Of a stretch of 29,329 nucleotides of DNA, positions 1 through 5,030 are shown piece by piece. Position numbers and translations under genes: made by a program. This DNA comes from a virus. A model generated the notes under the pieces. The model searched no databases. It was not told the DNA's origin and saw only the letters and a list, made by a program, of their open reading frames with translations. The stretch's first letter is position 1, and each line of letters begins with the position of its first letter. Location: the IMG/VR virus record IMGVR_UViG_3300001815_000090, positions 18 through 29,346 of that record. The stretch is one strand, 5' to 3'.

Positions 1-7
1 CAGTCGG

Positions 8-709
8 TCAGCTCCGGAACCTCTGGCGCATTGCCATGAACAGGCCGCCACCGAACAGGGCGGCAAGACCGAGGCCGATGAGGACTCCCTCGCGCCTTCC
101 GTCGTATTCCGGCGGCTCCCCACCGGCGGGGACGGCGGTCGGGATGCGAACGGTCTCGCTCGGCTCGACCGTCTCCACCGGCGAGTCCTCAGCCGGCGGA
201 TCCACCGTGGGCACCGGCTCGCTCGTGACGGTAGGACTCGGAGTCTCGGTGGCAGTGGGCTCCGGCTCCGGCTCCGGCACGAACTCCGTGCAGGCCTGCG
301 ACTCGTTGCTCGAGGCAACTCCCTTGTCCCCGCCGTCCCAGTAGACCGTGTACCCAGCTCCCTTGGGCAGCGCGACGTAGATGGTCTCGTCGGCCGAGAT
401 CGTGTCGGGCGCCCCGTCGATCGGGTCGCCGTCACCGAGGCGGACCTCGACCCCGGTGGCGCCGGCCAGACCGTCACGCTCGCGCACCCTGAACACGTAC
501 TCGCCGACGTCGAACAGCCCGCCGGCCGCCTGCTCGACGGCGATCGGCTCGTCGTGCTCCTCAGGGTCGACGAAGCAGATGAAGGTGAGGTTGAGGCGAG
601 GCTTTGGGGCCGGCTCCGCCGTCTCGATGTCGGTCGCCGCTGCGGGAACGGCGAACAGCATGCCCACCGCCGCCAGCAGGGTCGCCACGATGGGCGAAGT
701 GATCTTCAC
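8..709 (-). CDS. Secreted membrane-anchored protein with Pro/Glu/Thr stalk
   Basis: 233 residues from a GTG start preceded by AAGGAG. An upstream in-frame start exists but would add 46 Arg-rich residues before the signal peptide and overlap the neighbouring gene, so I reject it. Visible parts: a signal peptide (about 1-25, ending VPAAA), a small globular region with two cysteines, a Pro/Glu/Thr-rich stalk (about 145-195), a C-terminal membrane helix (about 208-227) and a short basic tail. This is the topology of a protein displayed outside the host membrane. No LPXTG sorting signal is seen. It follows the other Pro/Glu-rich surface protein and is probably co-transcribed with it. I recognise no family. 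A role at the host envelope, such as superinfection exclusion, is only a guess. Confidence 0.8.
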   Translation of the reverse strand: MKITSPIVATLLAAVGMLFAVPAAATDIETAEPAPKPRLNLTFICFVDPEEHDEPIAVEQAAGGLFDVGEYVFRVRERDGLAGATGVEVRLGDGDPIDGAPDTISADETIYVALPKGAGYTVYWDGGDKGVASSNESQACTEFVPEPEPEPTATETPSPTVTSEPVPTVDPPAEDSPVETVEPSETVRIPTAVPAGGEPPEYDGRREGVLIGLGLAALFGGGLFMAMRQRFRS

Positions 710-750
710 GTGTTCTCCTTGTTGTTGTCGTTGTCCCCGCGTCAGGAAGA

Positions 751-1305
751 TCACGCCGGGACCCACGTGCCGCAGTCGGTCGAGTCCAGGATCTCTCCGA
801 CCTTGTTCTCGTCGATGTCGATGATGGTAGCGCCTTCCATGTTCCACTCGAAGACGTCGAGCGTGTTGTCATCGATCACGACCAGGCAGCCCGTGCCCGA
901 GATGTTCTCGGCGGGCTCAGCGGTGCGGTAGCGGCCGGGGGCGATCTCCTCGCCCACGATGAACTGACCATCGCCGAACGAGCTGGCCGCCGTCTCCGGC
1001 TCCGGCTCAGGTGCCGGCTCCGCTTCGGGCGCCGGCTCCGGCTCGGGCGCTGGCTCCGCTTCAGGCGCCGGCTCGGGCTCAGGTGCCGGCTCGGGCTCGG
1101 CCGTCACGGTCTCGGTGACCGTGGGCGCCGGCTCCGGAGACTCGTCCTCTGTGTCCCCACCGCCGACGGCAACACCACAGCTCCCGAAGACGAGAGCGGT
1201 CGCGATGATCGTGAAGATGCTCGTGCGGCTGAAGCGCTTTGCCGGGGCCGTCGGCGTGTAGGTCGGCGGCTCCGAGGACGTGTTCGGGTTGGCGTAGTCA
1301 GACAT
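751..1305 (-). CDS. Membrane-anchored protein with Pro/Glu repeat stalk and actinobacterial-type C-terminal domain
   Basis: 184 residues, with GAAAGGAC upstream of the ATG. A hydrophilic N-terminus is followed by a membrane helix (about 29-49). Cys43 in FGSC is not a good lipobox. A repetitive Pro-Glu-Ala stalk covers about 57-104. The C-terminal domain (about 108-184) has the pattern IVGEEIAPGRYRT, then two cysteines (C140, C178) and CGTW near the end. This domain resembles one common in secreted or membrane proteins of Actinobacteria and their phages, where it carries no assigned reaction. The C-terminal domain would lie outside the membrane. Host origin is plausible. The DNA of the stalk is a low-complexity repeat that may vary in length. 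Confidence 0.85.
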   Translation of the reverse strand: MSDYANPNTSSEPPTYTPTAPAKRFSRTSIFTIIATALVFGSCGVAVGGGDTEDESPEPAPTVTETVTAEPEPAPEPEPAPEAEPAPEPEPAPEAEPAPEPEPETAASSFGDGQFIVGEEIAPGRYRTAEPAENISGTGCLVVIDDNTLDVFEWNMEGATIIDIDENKVGEILDSTDCGTWVPA

Positions 1306-1347
1306 GGTGGTGGTCCTTTCAAGGGATGGCGGAGTGAAGCAGTGCGT

Positions 1348-1395
1348 GCTCTGGCCCGACTCGAACGGGCAGGCGTGCCGGCATCACGGCAGAGC
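1348..1395 (-). other. tRNA-like folded element (T-arm-like hairpin)
   Basis: In the 109-base gap between two minus-strand genes the minus strand can pair as GCTCTG/CAGAGC (outer, 1390-1395 with 1348-1353), TGCCG/CGGCA (arm, 1387-1391 with 1376-1380) and GCCCG/CGGGC (1366-1370 with 1354-1358) around the seven-base loop TTCGAGT, which fits the tRNA T-loop consensus. The first two stems compete for two bases. It is about 50 bases long, too short for a complete tRNA, and lacks CCA. It could be a decayed tRNA, an attachment-site core or chance pairing in GC-rich DNA. Confidence 0.25.
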
Positions 1396-1414
1396 TAGGA
1401 GAACGTACTGTGAC

Positions 1415-1654
1415 TCAGATGGTGACGTTGCTCGGGTGGACGAGCGTGACGTCGACTCGCGGGAAGGCGAGCACCTGGGCGGTGCGGTCGGGCGTGATCC
1501 GCAGCACGCCGTGGTGACGGTCGACGTTGATGTGCTTGACGTGGATGTCCGTCATGGTGACGTCCACGATGATGAAGTACCCGGACATGCCCGAGACGGT
1601 GGCGTACTGGCCGGCGAGCTCGCGGCGGTTTCCATTGGCAGCGGTAGCGTTCAT
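1415..1654 (-). CDS. Small protein of unknown function behind a leaderless-type promoter
   Basis: 79 residues starting ATGAAC. No Shine-Dalgarno sequence is present. Instead the -10-like TAAGGT lies six bases before the ATG, as in several genes of this region, so the mRNA is probably leaderless. The protein looks like a compact beta-rich fold with alternating hydrophobic residues (YFIIVDVTM, VLRITPD, DVTLVHP). No motif, membrane segment or cysteine is seen. It is the last gene before the two surface-protein genes. Function unknown. Confidence 0.7.
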   Translation of the reverse strand: MNATAANGNRRELAGQYATVSGMSGYFIIVDVTMTDIHVKHINVDRHHGVLRITPDRTAQVLAFPRVDVTLVHPSNVTI

Positions 1655-1688
1655 GAGTACACCTTACCACGCTCACGCGGTGGGCAGG
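1655..1688 (-). promoter_or_regulatory. Leaderless-type promoter P1 (degenerate -35)
   Basis: Minus strand: extended -10 TGGTAAGGT (hexamer 1661-1666), then GTACTC and ATGAAC of the following gene. The -10 and start region match five sister sites, but the -35 position reads CCTGCC rather than TGGACA, so this copy may be weaker or activator-dependent. Confidence 0.5.
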
Positions 1689-2167
1689 AACTCTCGCTTG
1701 CACAGTCCGCAGGTGATCGCGCCGGCTGCGGCGACCGTGGGGGCGATGCGCAGACGGCGCGGCTTCTCGCAGCCGCACAGCATGACCATGAGCACGCCGC
1801 CGGTCGGCTTCTTGGGGTACATGGCGAGCGCGAAAGCCTCAAGGTCCGAGTCGGTCCCCTTGACGTAGGTGACGTCCTCGTACCCGCGCGACCTGTGGGG
1901 CGCGGCCGGCGGCGTCAGGCAGTGCGCCGTGGCGAGGTCGGCGTACTCCTTGTTGCGGTAGCGGTTCGTGTGACCGTGCTCTTCCGCGATGCGGTCGAAC
2001 GCCGAGATCAGGATGGTCGTCATCGCGCGCTCGAAGTCGGACTCGCCGGCCACGATCGGCGCGGCGATCTCGGTGGCGTCGTTGGCTATGTCCGCCGGCA
2101 CGTCCAGGTAGCGGTACATGTTCTGGATTGCCTTGGTGATCTGAGCGGTGTCCTCCGTGATGTTCAT
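1673..2167 (-). CDS. Protein with C-terminal zinc-ribbon-like cysteines, unknown function
   Basis: 164 residues starting ATGAAC directly behind promoter P2, with no Shine-Dalgarno sequence (leaderless). The first 70 residues are helical (ITKAIQNMYRYL, FERAMTTILISAFDRIAEEH). The C-terminus has a CxC then CxxC arrangement (CGCEKPRR ... CGLCKREF) with basic residues between, typical of a small structural zinc ribbon. This could bind nucleic acid or protein, but no family is recognised. Its stop lies just upstream of the next leaderless promoter, so each gene here appears to have its own transcription start. Confidence 0.75.
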   Translation of the reverse strand: MNITEDTAQITKAIQNMYRYLDVPADIANDATEIAAPIVAGESDFERAMTTILISAFDRIAEEHGHTNRYRNKEYADLATAHCLTPPAAPHRSRGYEDVTYVKGTDSDLEAFALAMYPKKPTGGVLMVMLCGCEKPRRLRIAPTVAAAGAITCGLCKREFLPTA

Positions 2168-2173
2168 GAGTAC

Positions 2174-2201
2174 ACCTTACCATGCTCACTCGCCACGTCC
2201 A
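2174..2201 (-). promoter_or_regulatory. Leaderless-type promoter P2
   Basis: Minus strand: -35 TGGACG (2196-2201), 16-base spacer ending TGG (extended -10), -10 TAAGGT (2174-2179), then GTACTC and ATGAAC. The expected start of transcription falls at or next to the A of the ATG. Upstream, an inverted repeat GTGAG-TT-CTCAC lies at 2214-2225. Confidence 0.75.
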
Positions 2202-2240
2202 GTCCTTCGCAGAGTGAGTTCTCACGTGCCGGCACATGAA

Positions 2241-2274
2241 AGCGCCCCGCTCCCCTTTGGGGGAACGGGGCGCT
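2241..2274 (-). terminator. Rho-independent terminator
   Basis: The stem AGCGCCCCG/CGGGGCGCT continues through an imperfect C-rich/G-rich helix to a short loop. On the minus strand it is followed by TTTCATG. It lies just after the stop of the gene ending at 2285 and before promoter P2, so it separates two minus-strand units. Confidence 0.75.
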
Positions 2275-2284
2275 CGGTGGTCGG

Positions 2285-2524
2285 TCAGACCCCGTAGGTC
2301 TCGCAGATGTACTCGGCGGCCTCCGGGGTGAGCTCCCGAGTCTTGCGGTCCACCCAGACGAACTTCGGATCGCCCATGTCGGCGGCCACGTCGTCCGCGA
2401 ACTTGGTGAGCTCGCGGGTGGTCTCGCCCGAGATGAAGCGCTCGCCCCGATCGAAGTGGATCAAGAAGGCGATCTCGCGGATCGTCGCGGGGGTGTCGGT
2501 CTCTGTGCTGTTCTCCGTGTTCAT
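2285..2524 (-). CDS. Small acidic protein, unknown function
   Basis: 79 residues starting ATGAACACG behind promoter P3, leaderless with no Shine-Dalgarno. The protein has a Thr/Glu-rich N-terminus and a mostly helical remainder (IREIAFLIHFDRG, TRELTKFADDVAADM, TPEAAEYICETYG). No catalytic motif is visible. It is divergently transcribed from the small cysteine-rich gene at 2639. A terminator follows immediately. Function unknown; position and promoter suggest an early accessory gene. Confidence 0.7.
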   Translation of the reverse strand: MNTENSTETDTPATIREIAFLIHFDRGERFISGETTRELTKFADDVAADMGDPKFVWVDRKTRELTPEAAEYICETYGV

Positions 2525-2530
2525 AGGTAC

Positions 2531-2558
2531 ATCTTACCACGCTCTAGCGGCGTGTCCA
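2531..2558 (-). promoter_or_regulatory. Leaderless-type promoter P3
   Basis: Minus strand: -35 TGGACA (2553-2558), 16-base spacer ending TGG, -10 TAAGAT (2531-2536), GTACCT, then ATGAAC. It forms a divergent pair with P4, 46 bases apart at the -35 boxes. Confidence 0.8.
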
Positions 2559-2592
2559 GTCCTGAGACCGTCTCCGGATGCGGTGTAGGTCA

Positions 2593-2606
2593 CACTCTCG
2601 AGAGTG
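2593..2606. promoter_or_regulatory. 14-bp perfect palindrome, possible operator
   Basis: CACTCTCGAGAGTG lies between divergent promoters P3 and P4 and overlaps the first bases of the P4 -35 box. A dimeric regulator bound here could affect both promoters. No such regulator is identified in the window. Confidence 0.4.
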
Positions 2607-2632
2607 GACACGCCGCTGGAGCATGGTAAGAT
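2605..2632 (+). promoter_or_regulatory. Leaderless-type promoter P4
   Basis: -35 TGGACA (2605-2610), 16-base spacer ending TGG, -10 TAAGAT (2627-2632), GTACCT, then ATGAAC at 2639. It drives the only plus-strand gene pair in this part. Confidence 0.8.
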
Positions 2633-2638
2633 GTACCT

Positions 2639-2779
2639 ATGAACAACACAGAGACCACGATCTTGACGCCGATCGACTACCACTACTGCAGCTGCACCAA
2701 GTGCGAGTGCAACTTGCTGACCGCCACCTCGTCGGGCGTGTGCCGCATGTGCACTGCCAACGAGCACCGTCGTCTCTGA
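2639..2779 (+). CDS. 46-residue cysteine-rich zinc-finger-like peptide
   Basis: The ATG at 2639 sits six bases after the -10 of P4 and has no Shine-Dalgarno, so the mRNA is leaderless. The 46-residue product has six cysteines in the order CxC, CxC and CxxC (C17, C19, C22, C24, C35, C38) and a basic C-terminus (EHRRL), like a small zinc-binding knuckle. It ends 13 bases before the next gene, whose ribosome site GGAGG follows the stop, so the two are one transcript. Zinc binding is inferred from spacing only. A role as a small regulator or adaptor is possible but unproven. Confidence 0.7.
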   Translation: MNNTETTILTPIDYHYCSCTKCECNLLTATSSGVCRMCTANEHRRL

Positions 2780-2792
2780 AGGAGGAACACCC

Positions 2793-3014
2793 ATGGGCCA
2801 CGGCACTTGCCCCCACGTCCCTGCCGGCGAGACCAACCCGAACGGCTGTTCGTGGTGCGGCCAGACGTGCGGAAACGAGAAGGTCCGCTACTTCGGGACC
2901 GCCCGCGAGAACTACAGCTACTGTGGCCTCCCCGCCGGCCACTCGGGGCGCCACCGGAGCACCGATGACGGCACGTCCTGGGTGACTCCCTCCACTCAGT
3001 TCCCTTGGATGTGA
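2793..3014 (+). CDS. Small Cys/His-rich protein, unknown function
   Basis: 73 residues with a strong GAAGGAGG site upstream of the ATG. The Cys and His residues are arranged TCPH, CSWCGQTC, then YCGLPAGHSGRH, which suggests a zinc-binding or treble-clef-like mini-domain. The segment CGLPAGHSGRH is reminiscent of short phage and actinobacterial proteins with a C-x(5)-H-x(3)-H pattern. It is second in a two-gene plus-strand unit and is followed by a hairpin facing the convergent endolysin gene. Function unknown. Confidence 0.75.
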   Translation: MGHGTCPHVPAGETNPNGCSWCGQTCGNEKVRYFGTARENYSYCGLPAGHSGRHRSTDDGTSWVTPSTQFPWM

Positions 3015-3049
3015 ACAGCGCGTAGCGGCGGCCCCGCGGCCGAGCGCCC

Positions 3050-3076
3050 CGCCCCACCCCGGTTCGGGGTGGGGCG
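3050..3076. terminator. Hairpin between convergent genes
   Basis: A perfect 12-bp stem CGCCCCACCCCG/CGGGGTGGGGCG around GTT lies between the plus-strand gene ending at 3014 and the endolysin gene ending at 3086. Placement fits a bidirectional terminator. There is no clear T-run on either side. Confidence 0.6.
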
Positions 3077-3085
3077 CTCGTGCTG

Positions 3086-3994
3086 TCACCTGTCCCTGTC
3101 GAGGTCGCTCGAGTAGAAGTCGATCATGATGTCCATGTCGTCGTCGCTGAGCTCGGCCTGCACGTCGTAGATCTGGCTCAGGCTCCGCCACTCGTCGGGC
3201 ATGATGTGCCGAGCATAGCCGGGAGCCATCGCGTAGATGGCGTGATCACTCTCGCGCCGGTAGATGTCGAACGCCCGGCCTCGTTGCGCGTTTGCTCGAG
3301 CGTACGTGGCGGCGATGTCTGTCAGGCGCAGCATGGTGAAGCCGGACTGAGCGATCGTGCCGTCCTGGCGAGGCGCTTCCGTTCCGTCCTCGTGACGGAG
3401 CTTGTACTCCTCGAGCGGGATGGTCGAGACTCGGCGGGCGATACGGTCAACGTCCTCAGGCTCAAGAGCCATGAGTGGATCCTCACTTCCGATAGCGAGC
3501 GGCTGATTGTCCCATACACGAGCCTTGTGGCGAAGGTAGTTGCCAGGGCACGCGGTGCTCATGAAGTCACTGTGCGGCCGCACGCGATCGCCGGCCGATC
3601 CCTCACGTCGCAGCATGATGATGCCGGCGATGACGGCGTCGTACATGTCGGTTGTTGGGGACTCGCCGGCGCCGATGATGCCGCAGATCGCGTAGTAGGT
3701 CCCGTTGGCCGGCCCGGTGGCGGCCGTGCGGACGCCGGCGCCTCGGCCGGCGAGCAGGAAGCCGTGCCGGCACGCGCCCATCGTGTAGGCGATGTCCACC
3801 CATCCGTTCTGGTGCATGTGATGCCTCTGGTAGCTGCGCCAGCGGTTGACGCAGCTTGCGTGAGTACTCACGCGCTGGGCCGGGCCGGCGTAGTGGATCG
3901 CCACGCCCCCGCGCTCCGGCTCGATGTTCGTGGACCGGGCACGCGGCGCCATCAGGCCCAACTCTGCTCGGCTCACGAAGCCCCGGTACGTCAT
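3086..3994 (-). CDS. Endolysin: PGRP/amidase_2-type N-acetylmuramoyl-L-alanine amidase
   Basis: 302 residues. The enzyme should cleave the MurNAc-L-Ala bond of host peptidoglycan at lysis. The N-terminal domain (about 1-158) has the family landmarks: SRAELG near residue 8, AIHYAG with H34, GWVDIAY with Y70, VRPHSDFMSTACPG with H141 and C149. H34, H141 and C149 are the expected zinc ligands. Residues 160-302 form a separate C-terminal region with no motif I recognise, presumably cell-wall binding. The start overlaps the stop of a small upstream ORF (ATGA). The holin-like gene is about 8 kb away rather than adjacent. No lipase resembling lysin B is visible, so nothing here points to a mycolic-acid envelope. 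Confidence 0.92.
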   Translation of the reverse strand: MTYRGFVSRAELGLMAPRARSTNIEPERGGVAIHYAGPAQRVSTHASCVNRWRSYQRHHMHQNGWVDIAYTMGACRHGFLLAGRGAGVRTAATGPANGTYYAICGIIGAGESPTTDMYDAVIAGIIMLRREGSAGDRVRPHSDFMSTACPGNYLRHKARVWDNQPLAIGSEDPLMALEPEDVDRIARRVSTIPLEEYKLRHEDGTEAPRQDGTIAQSGFTMLRLTDIAATYARANAQRGRAFDIYRRESDHAIYAMAPGYARHIMPDEWRSLSQIYDVQAELSDDDMDIMIDFYSSDLDRDR

Positions 3995-4122
3995 TCGGAC
4001 TCCTCATGGTCGGTGCACGGCGAGGCGTCCTCCTCTTCACCGACGTCGAACAACAGCGGAACACCATCGGTGAAGTCAGGGACGGCGTCGGCAGCCACTA
4101 CCGAAGACGAGGGATCAGCCAT
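3991..4122 (-). CDS. Small acidic ORF coupled to the endolysin gene
   Basis: 43 residues from ATG at 4122, with a possible GTG start two codons earlier. The stop overlaps the endolysin start as ATGA, typical of translational coupling. The product is acidic (FDVGEEEDASP), with one cysteine and no membrane segment, so it is not a holin. Upstream ribosome-site similarity is weak. The overlap and the lack of another use for this stretch support a real gene; function unknown. Confidence 0.5.
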   Translation of the reverse strand: MADPSSSVVAADAVPDFTDGVPLLFDVGEEEDASPCTDHEESE

Positions 4123-4148
4123 ACTCACGAAGATACCCTGAAACGACG

Positions 4149-4180
4149 AAGGCCGCCCCGGTCGAGACCGGGGCGGCCTT
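4149..4180 (-). terminator. Rho-independent terminator after the membrane micropeptide gene
   Basis: A perfect 15-bp stem AAGGCCGCCCCGGTC/GACCGGGGCGGCCTT with a 2-base centre; its end supplies a short T stretch on the minus strand. It lies 7 bases after the stop of the 23-residue gene and before the endolysin unit. Readthrough or an unseen promoter would be needed for the lysis genes. Confidence 0.75.
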
Positions 4181-4187
4181 CAGTCGG

Positions 4188-4259
4188 TCAGATCACGATC
4201 GCGACCACCAGGGCCGCAACCGCGACCACCAGGGCCGCGATCAGGAAGATCACTCGCAT
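4188..4259 (-). CDS. 23-residue single-helix membrane peptide
   Basis: The ATG at 4259 follows a strong ribosome site (GGAGGTGAGACG). The product is 23 residues: a short MR start, then an almost pure Val/Ala/Leu/Ile helix (for example LIAALVVAVAALVVA), enough to span a membrane once. Codons repeat internally (GCGGCCCTGGTGGTCGCG occurs almost twice). It has its own promoter P5 and its own terminator, so it is a dedicated monocistronic unit. Unlike its sister genes it has a leader of about 20 bases with a Shine-Dalgarno. Possible roles are a pinholin-like or regulatory membrane peptide near the endolysin; both are inference. Confidence 0.65.
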   Translation of the reverse strand: MRVIFLIAALVVAVAALVVAIVI

Positions 4260-4288
4260 CGTCTCACCTCCTCCGTGCTGATAGGTAC

Positions 4289-4316
4289 ATCTTACCATGC
4301 TAGAGCGGGGTGTCCA
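4289..4316 (-). promoter_or_regulatory. Promoter P5 (same family, leadered)
   Basis: Minus strand: -35 TGGACA (4311-4316), 16-base spacer, extended -10 TGGTAAGAT (hexamer 4289-4294), then GTACCTATCAGC. The block matches the leaderless promoters, but the ATG is replaced by ATC and the gene starts further on at 4259. It is divergent from P6. Confidence 0.8.
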
Positions 4317-4330
4317 GCCTTCGCGAGAAC

Positions 4331-4358
4331 TGGACACGCTGCTCTAGCGTGGTAAGGT
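4331..4358 (+). promoter_or_regulatory. Leaderless-type promoter P6
   Basis: -35 TGGACA (4331-4336), 16-base spacer ending TGG, -10 TAAGGT (4353-4358), GTACCC, ATGAAC. Only 14 bases separate its -35 from that of divergent P5; that gap contains TCGCGA. Confidence 0.8.
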
Positions 4359-4364
4359 GTACCC

Positions 4365-4619
4365 ATGAACAGCACAGAGAACACCGCGACCGCCGCCGAC
4401 CTCCCCGGCCTGATCGGCAAGCTCGAGCGTCACCACTCGATCGCGTTCAGGCTGCCGGACCTGTCGAACCGGCACATGCGTGCCTTGTACGCCGGCCCGA
4501 TCGGCTTCGGTGGCCTGATTGAGATCGTCTTCGAGATGCGGACGACGAACGGCATCGATGACGTCACGGTCATTGTGCCGGGGGAGACCGAGATCAGGTA
4601 CGCGTACAGCAGCAGCTGA
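4365..4619 (+). CDS. Small protein of unknown function
   Basis: 84 residues starting ATGAAC right behind P6 with no Shine-Dalgarno, so leaderless. After a Thr/Ala-rich start the protein appears alpha/beta (LPGLIGKLERHH, FGGLIEIVFEMRT, DDVTVIVPGETEIRY). No cysteines, no membrane segment and no known motif. Its first residues (MNSTENTAT) resemble those of the gene at 2285 (MNTENSTETD), reflecting a shared start region. It converges on the resolvase-like gene, with a hairpin between. Function unknown. Confidence 0.7.
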   Translation: MNSTENTATAADLPGLIGKLERHHSIAFRLPDLSNRHMRALYAGPIGFGGLIEIVFEMRTTNGIDDVTVIVPGETEIRYAYSSS

Positions 4620-4625
4620 CGCATA

Positions 4626-4667
4626 CGACAGCGCCCCGTCGACTACACGGTCGGCGGGGCGTTGTCG
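4626..4667. terminator. Hairpin terminator between convergent genes
   Basis: An imperfect 18-bp stem CGACAGCGCCCCGTCGAC/GTCGGCGGGGCGTTGTCG with a 6-base loop, placed between the stop at 4619 (+) and the stop at 4668 (-). The GCGCCCCG core recurs in the other terminators of this region. Confidence 0.65.
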
Positions 4668-5030
4668 TCACTCGGCGTCGAGATCGGCGCCGAGCAGCCA
4701 CGCGAGATCATCGACCGTCATGGTCACCCATTGCTCGCCAGGGCGGTTGAGGCTGACGCCGTAGCGCTTGTGCACGATGACGCCAATGGCGGCGTCGTCG
4801 TTGCCGGCCTCGGTCTCCGCCTGCCTCTTCCACGTACTCAGCTCGAGCCGGCTGTGGTTCTTGCACTCGATGACGACGCGCTGCCCTCGATGCCGCACGC
4901 CGCCGATGTCGCCCCTGTCCTTCGCGCCCGTCCGGGCTCGACGCTCGATCCGGTCGTCAACCAGCTCGGCCAGTCGAGCGGCGACGACCGACTCGAGGCG
5001 TGATCCCTTGGCCCGGTCCGCCGCGCTCAT
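4668..5030 (-). CDS. PD-(D/E)XK nuclease, Holliday-junction-resolvase-like
   Basis: 120 residues. The fold signature is E15 in the first helix, D41 in DIGGV, E55 and K57 in IECKN: the order expected of a PD-(D/E)XK core, and close to archaeal Hjc-type and phage resolvases in length. It would cut branched DNA or act in recombination and packaging. The start overlaps the stop of the C5 methyltransferase by 4 bases (ATGA), so the two are co-translated. That pairing also allows a restriction-like nuclease partner for the methyltransferase. The resolvase-like reading is favoured because the protein is small and has no visible target-recognition domain. Confidence 0.75.
   Translation of the reverse strand: MSAADRAKGSRLESVVAARLAELVDDRIERRARTGAKDRGDIGGVRHRGQRVVIECKNHSRLELSTWKRQAETEAGNDDAAIGVIVHKRYGVSLNRPGEQWVTMTVDDLAWLLGADLDAE

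Noticed and set aside
1304-2239. Long plus-strand ORF of 311 codons
   Set aside because: Lies opposite two leaderless minus-strand genes with clear promoters, and its product is Arg/Asp/Val-rich without structure. Typical GC-rich shadow frame.
1839-2540. Minus-strand 233-codon ORF across two small genes
   Set aside because: Runs through a terminator and a leaderless promoter, and its composition is His/Arg-rich; a shadow of the genes at 1673 and 2285.
3080-4141. Plus-strand ORF of 353 codons
   Set aside because: Antisense to the endolysin, whose zinc ligands are intact; no promoter or ribosome site.
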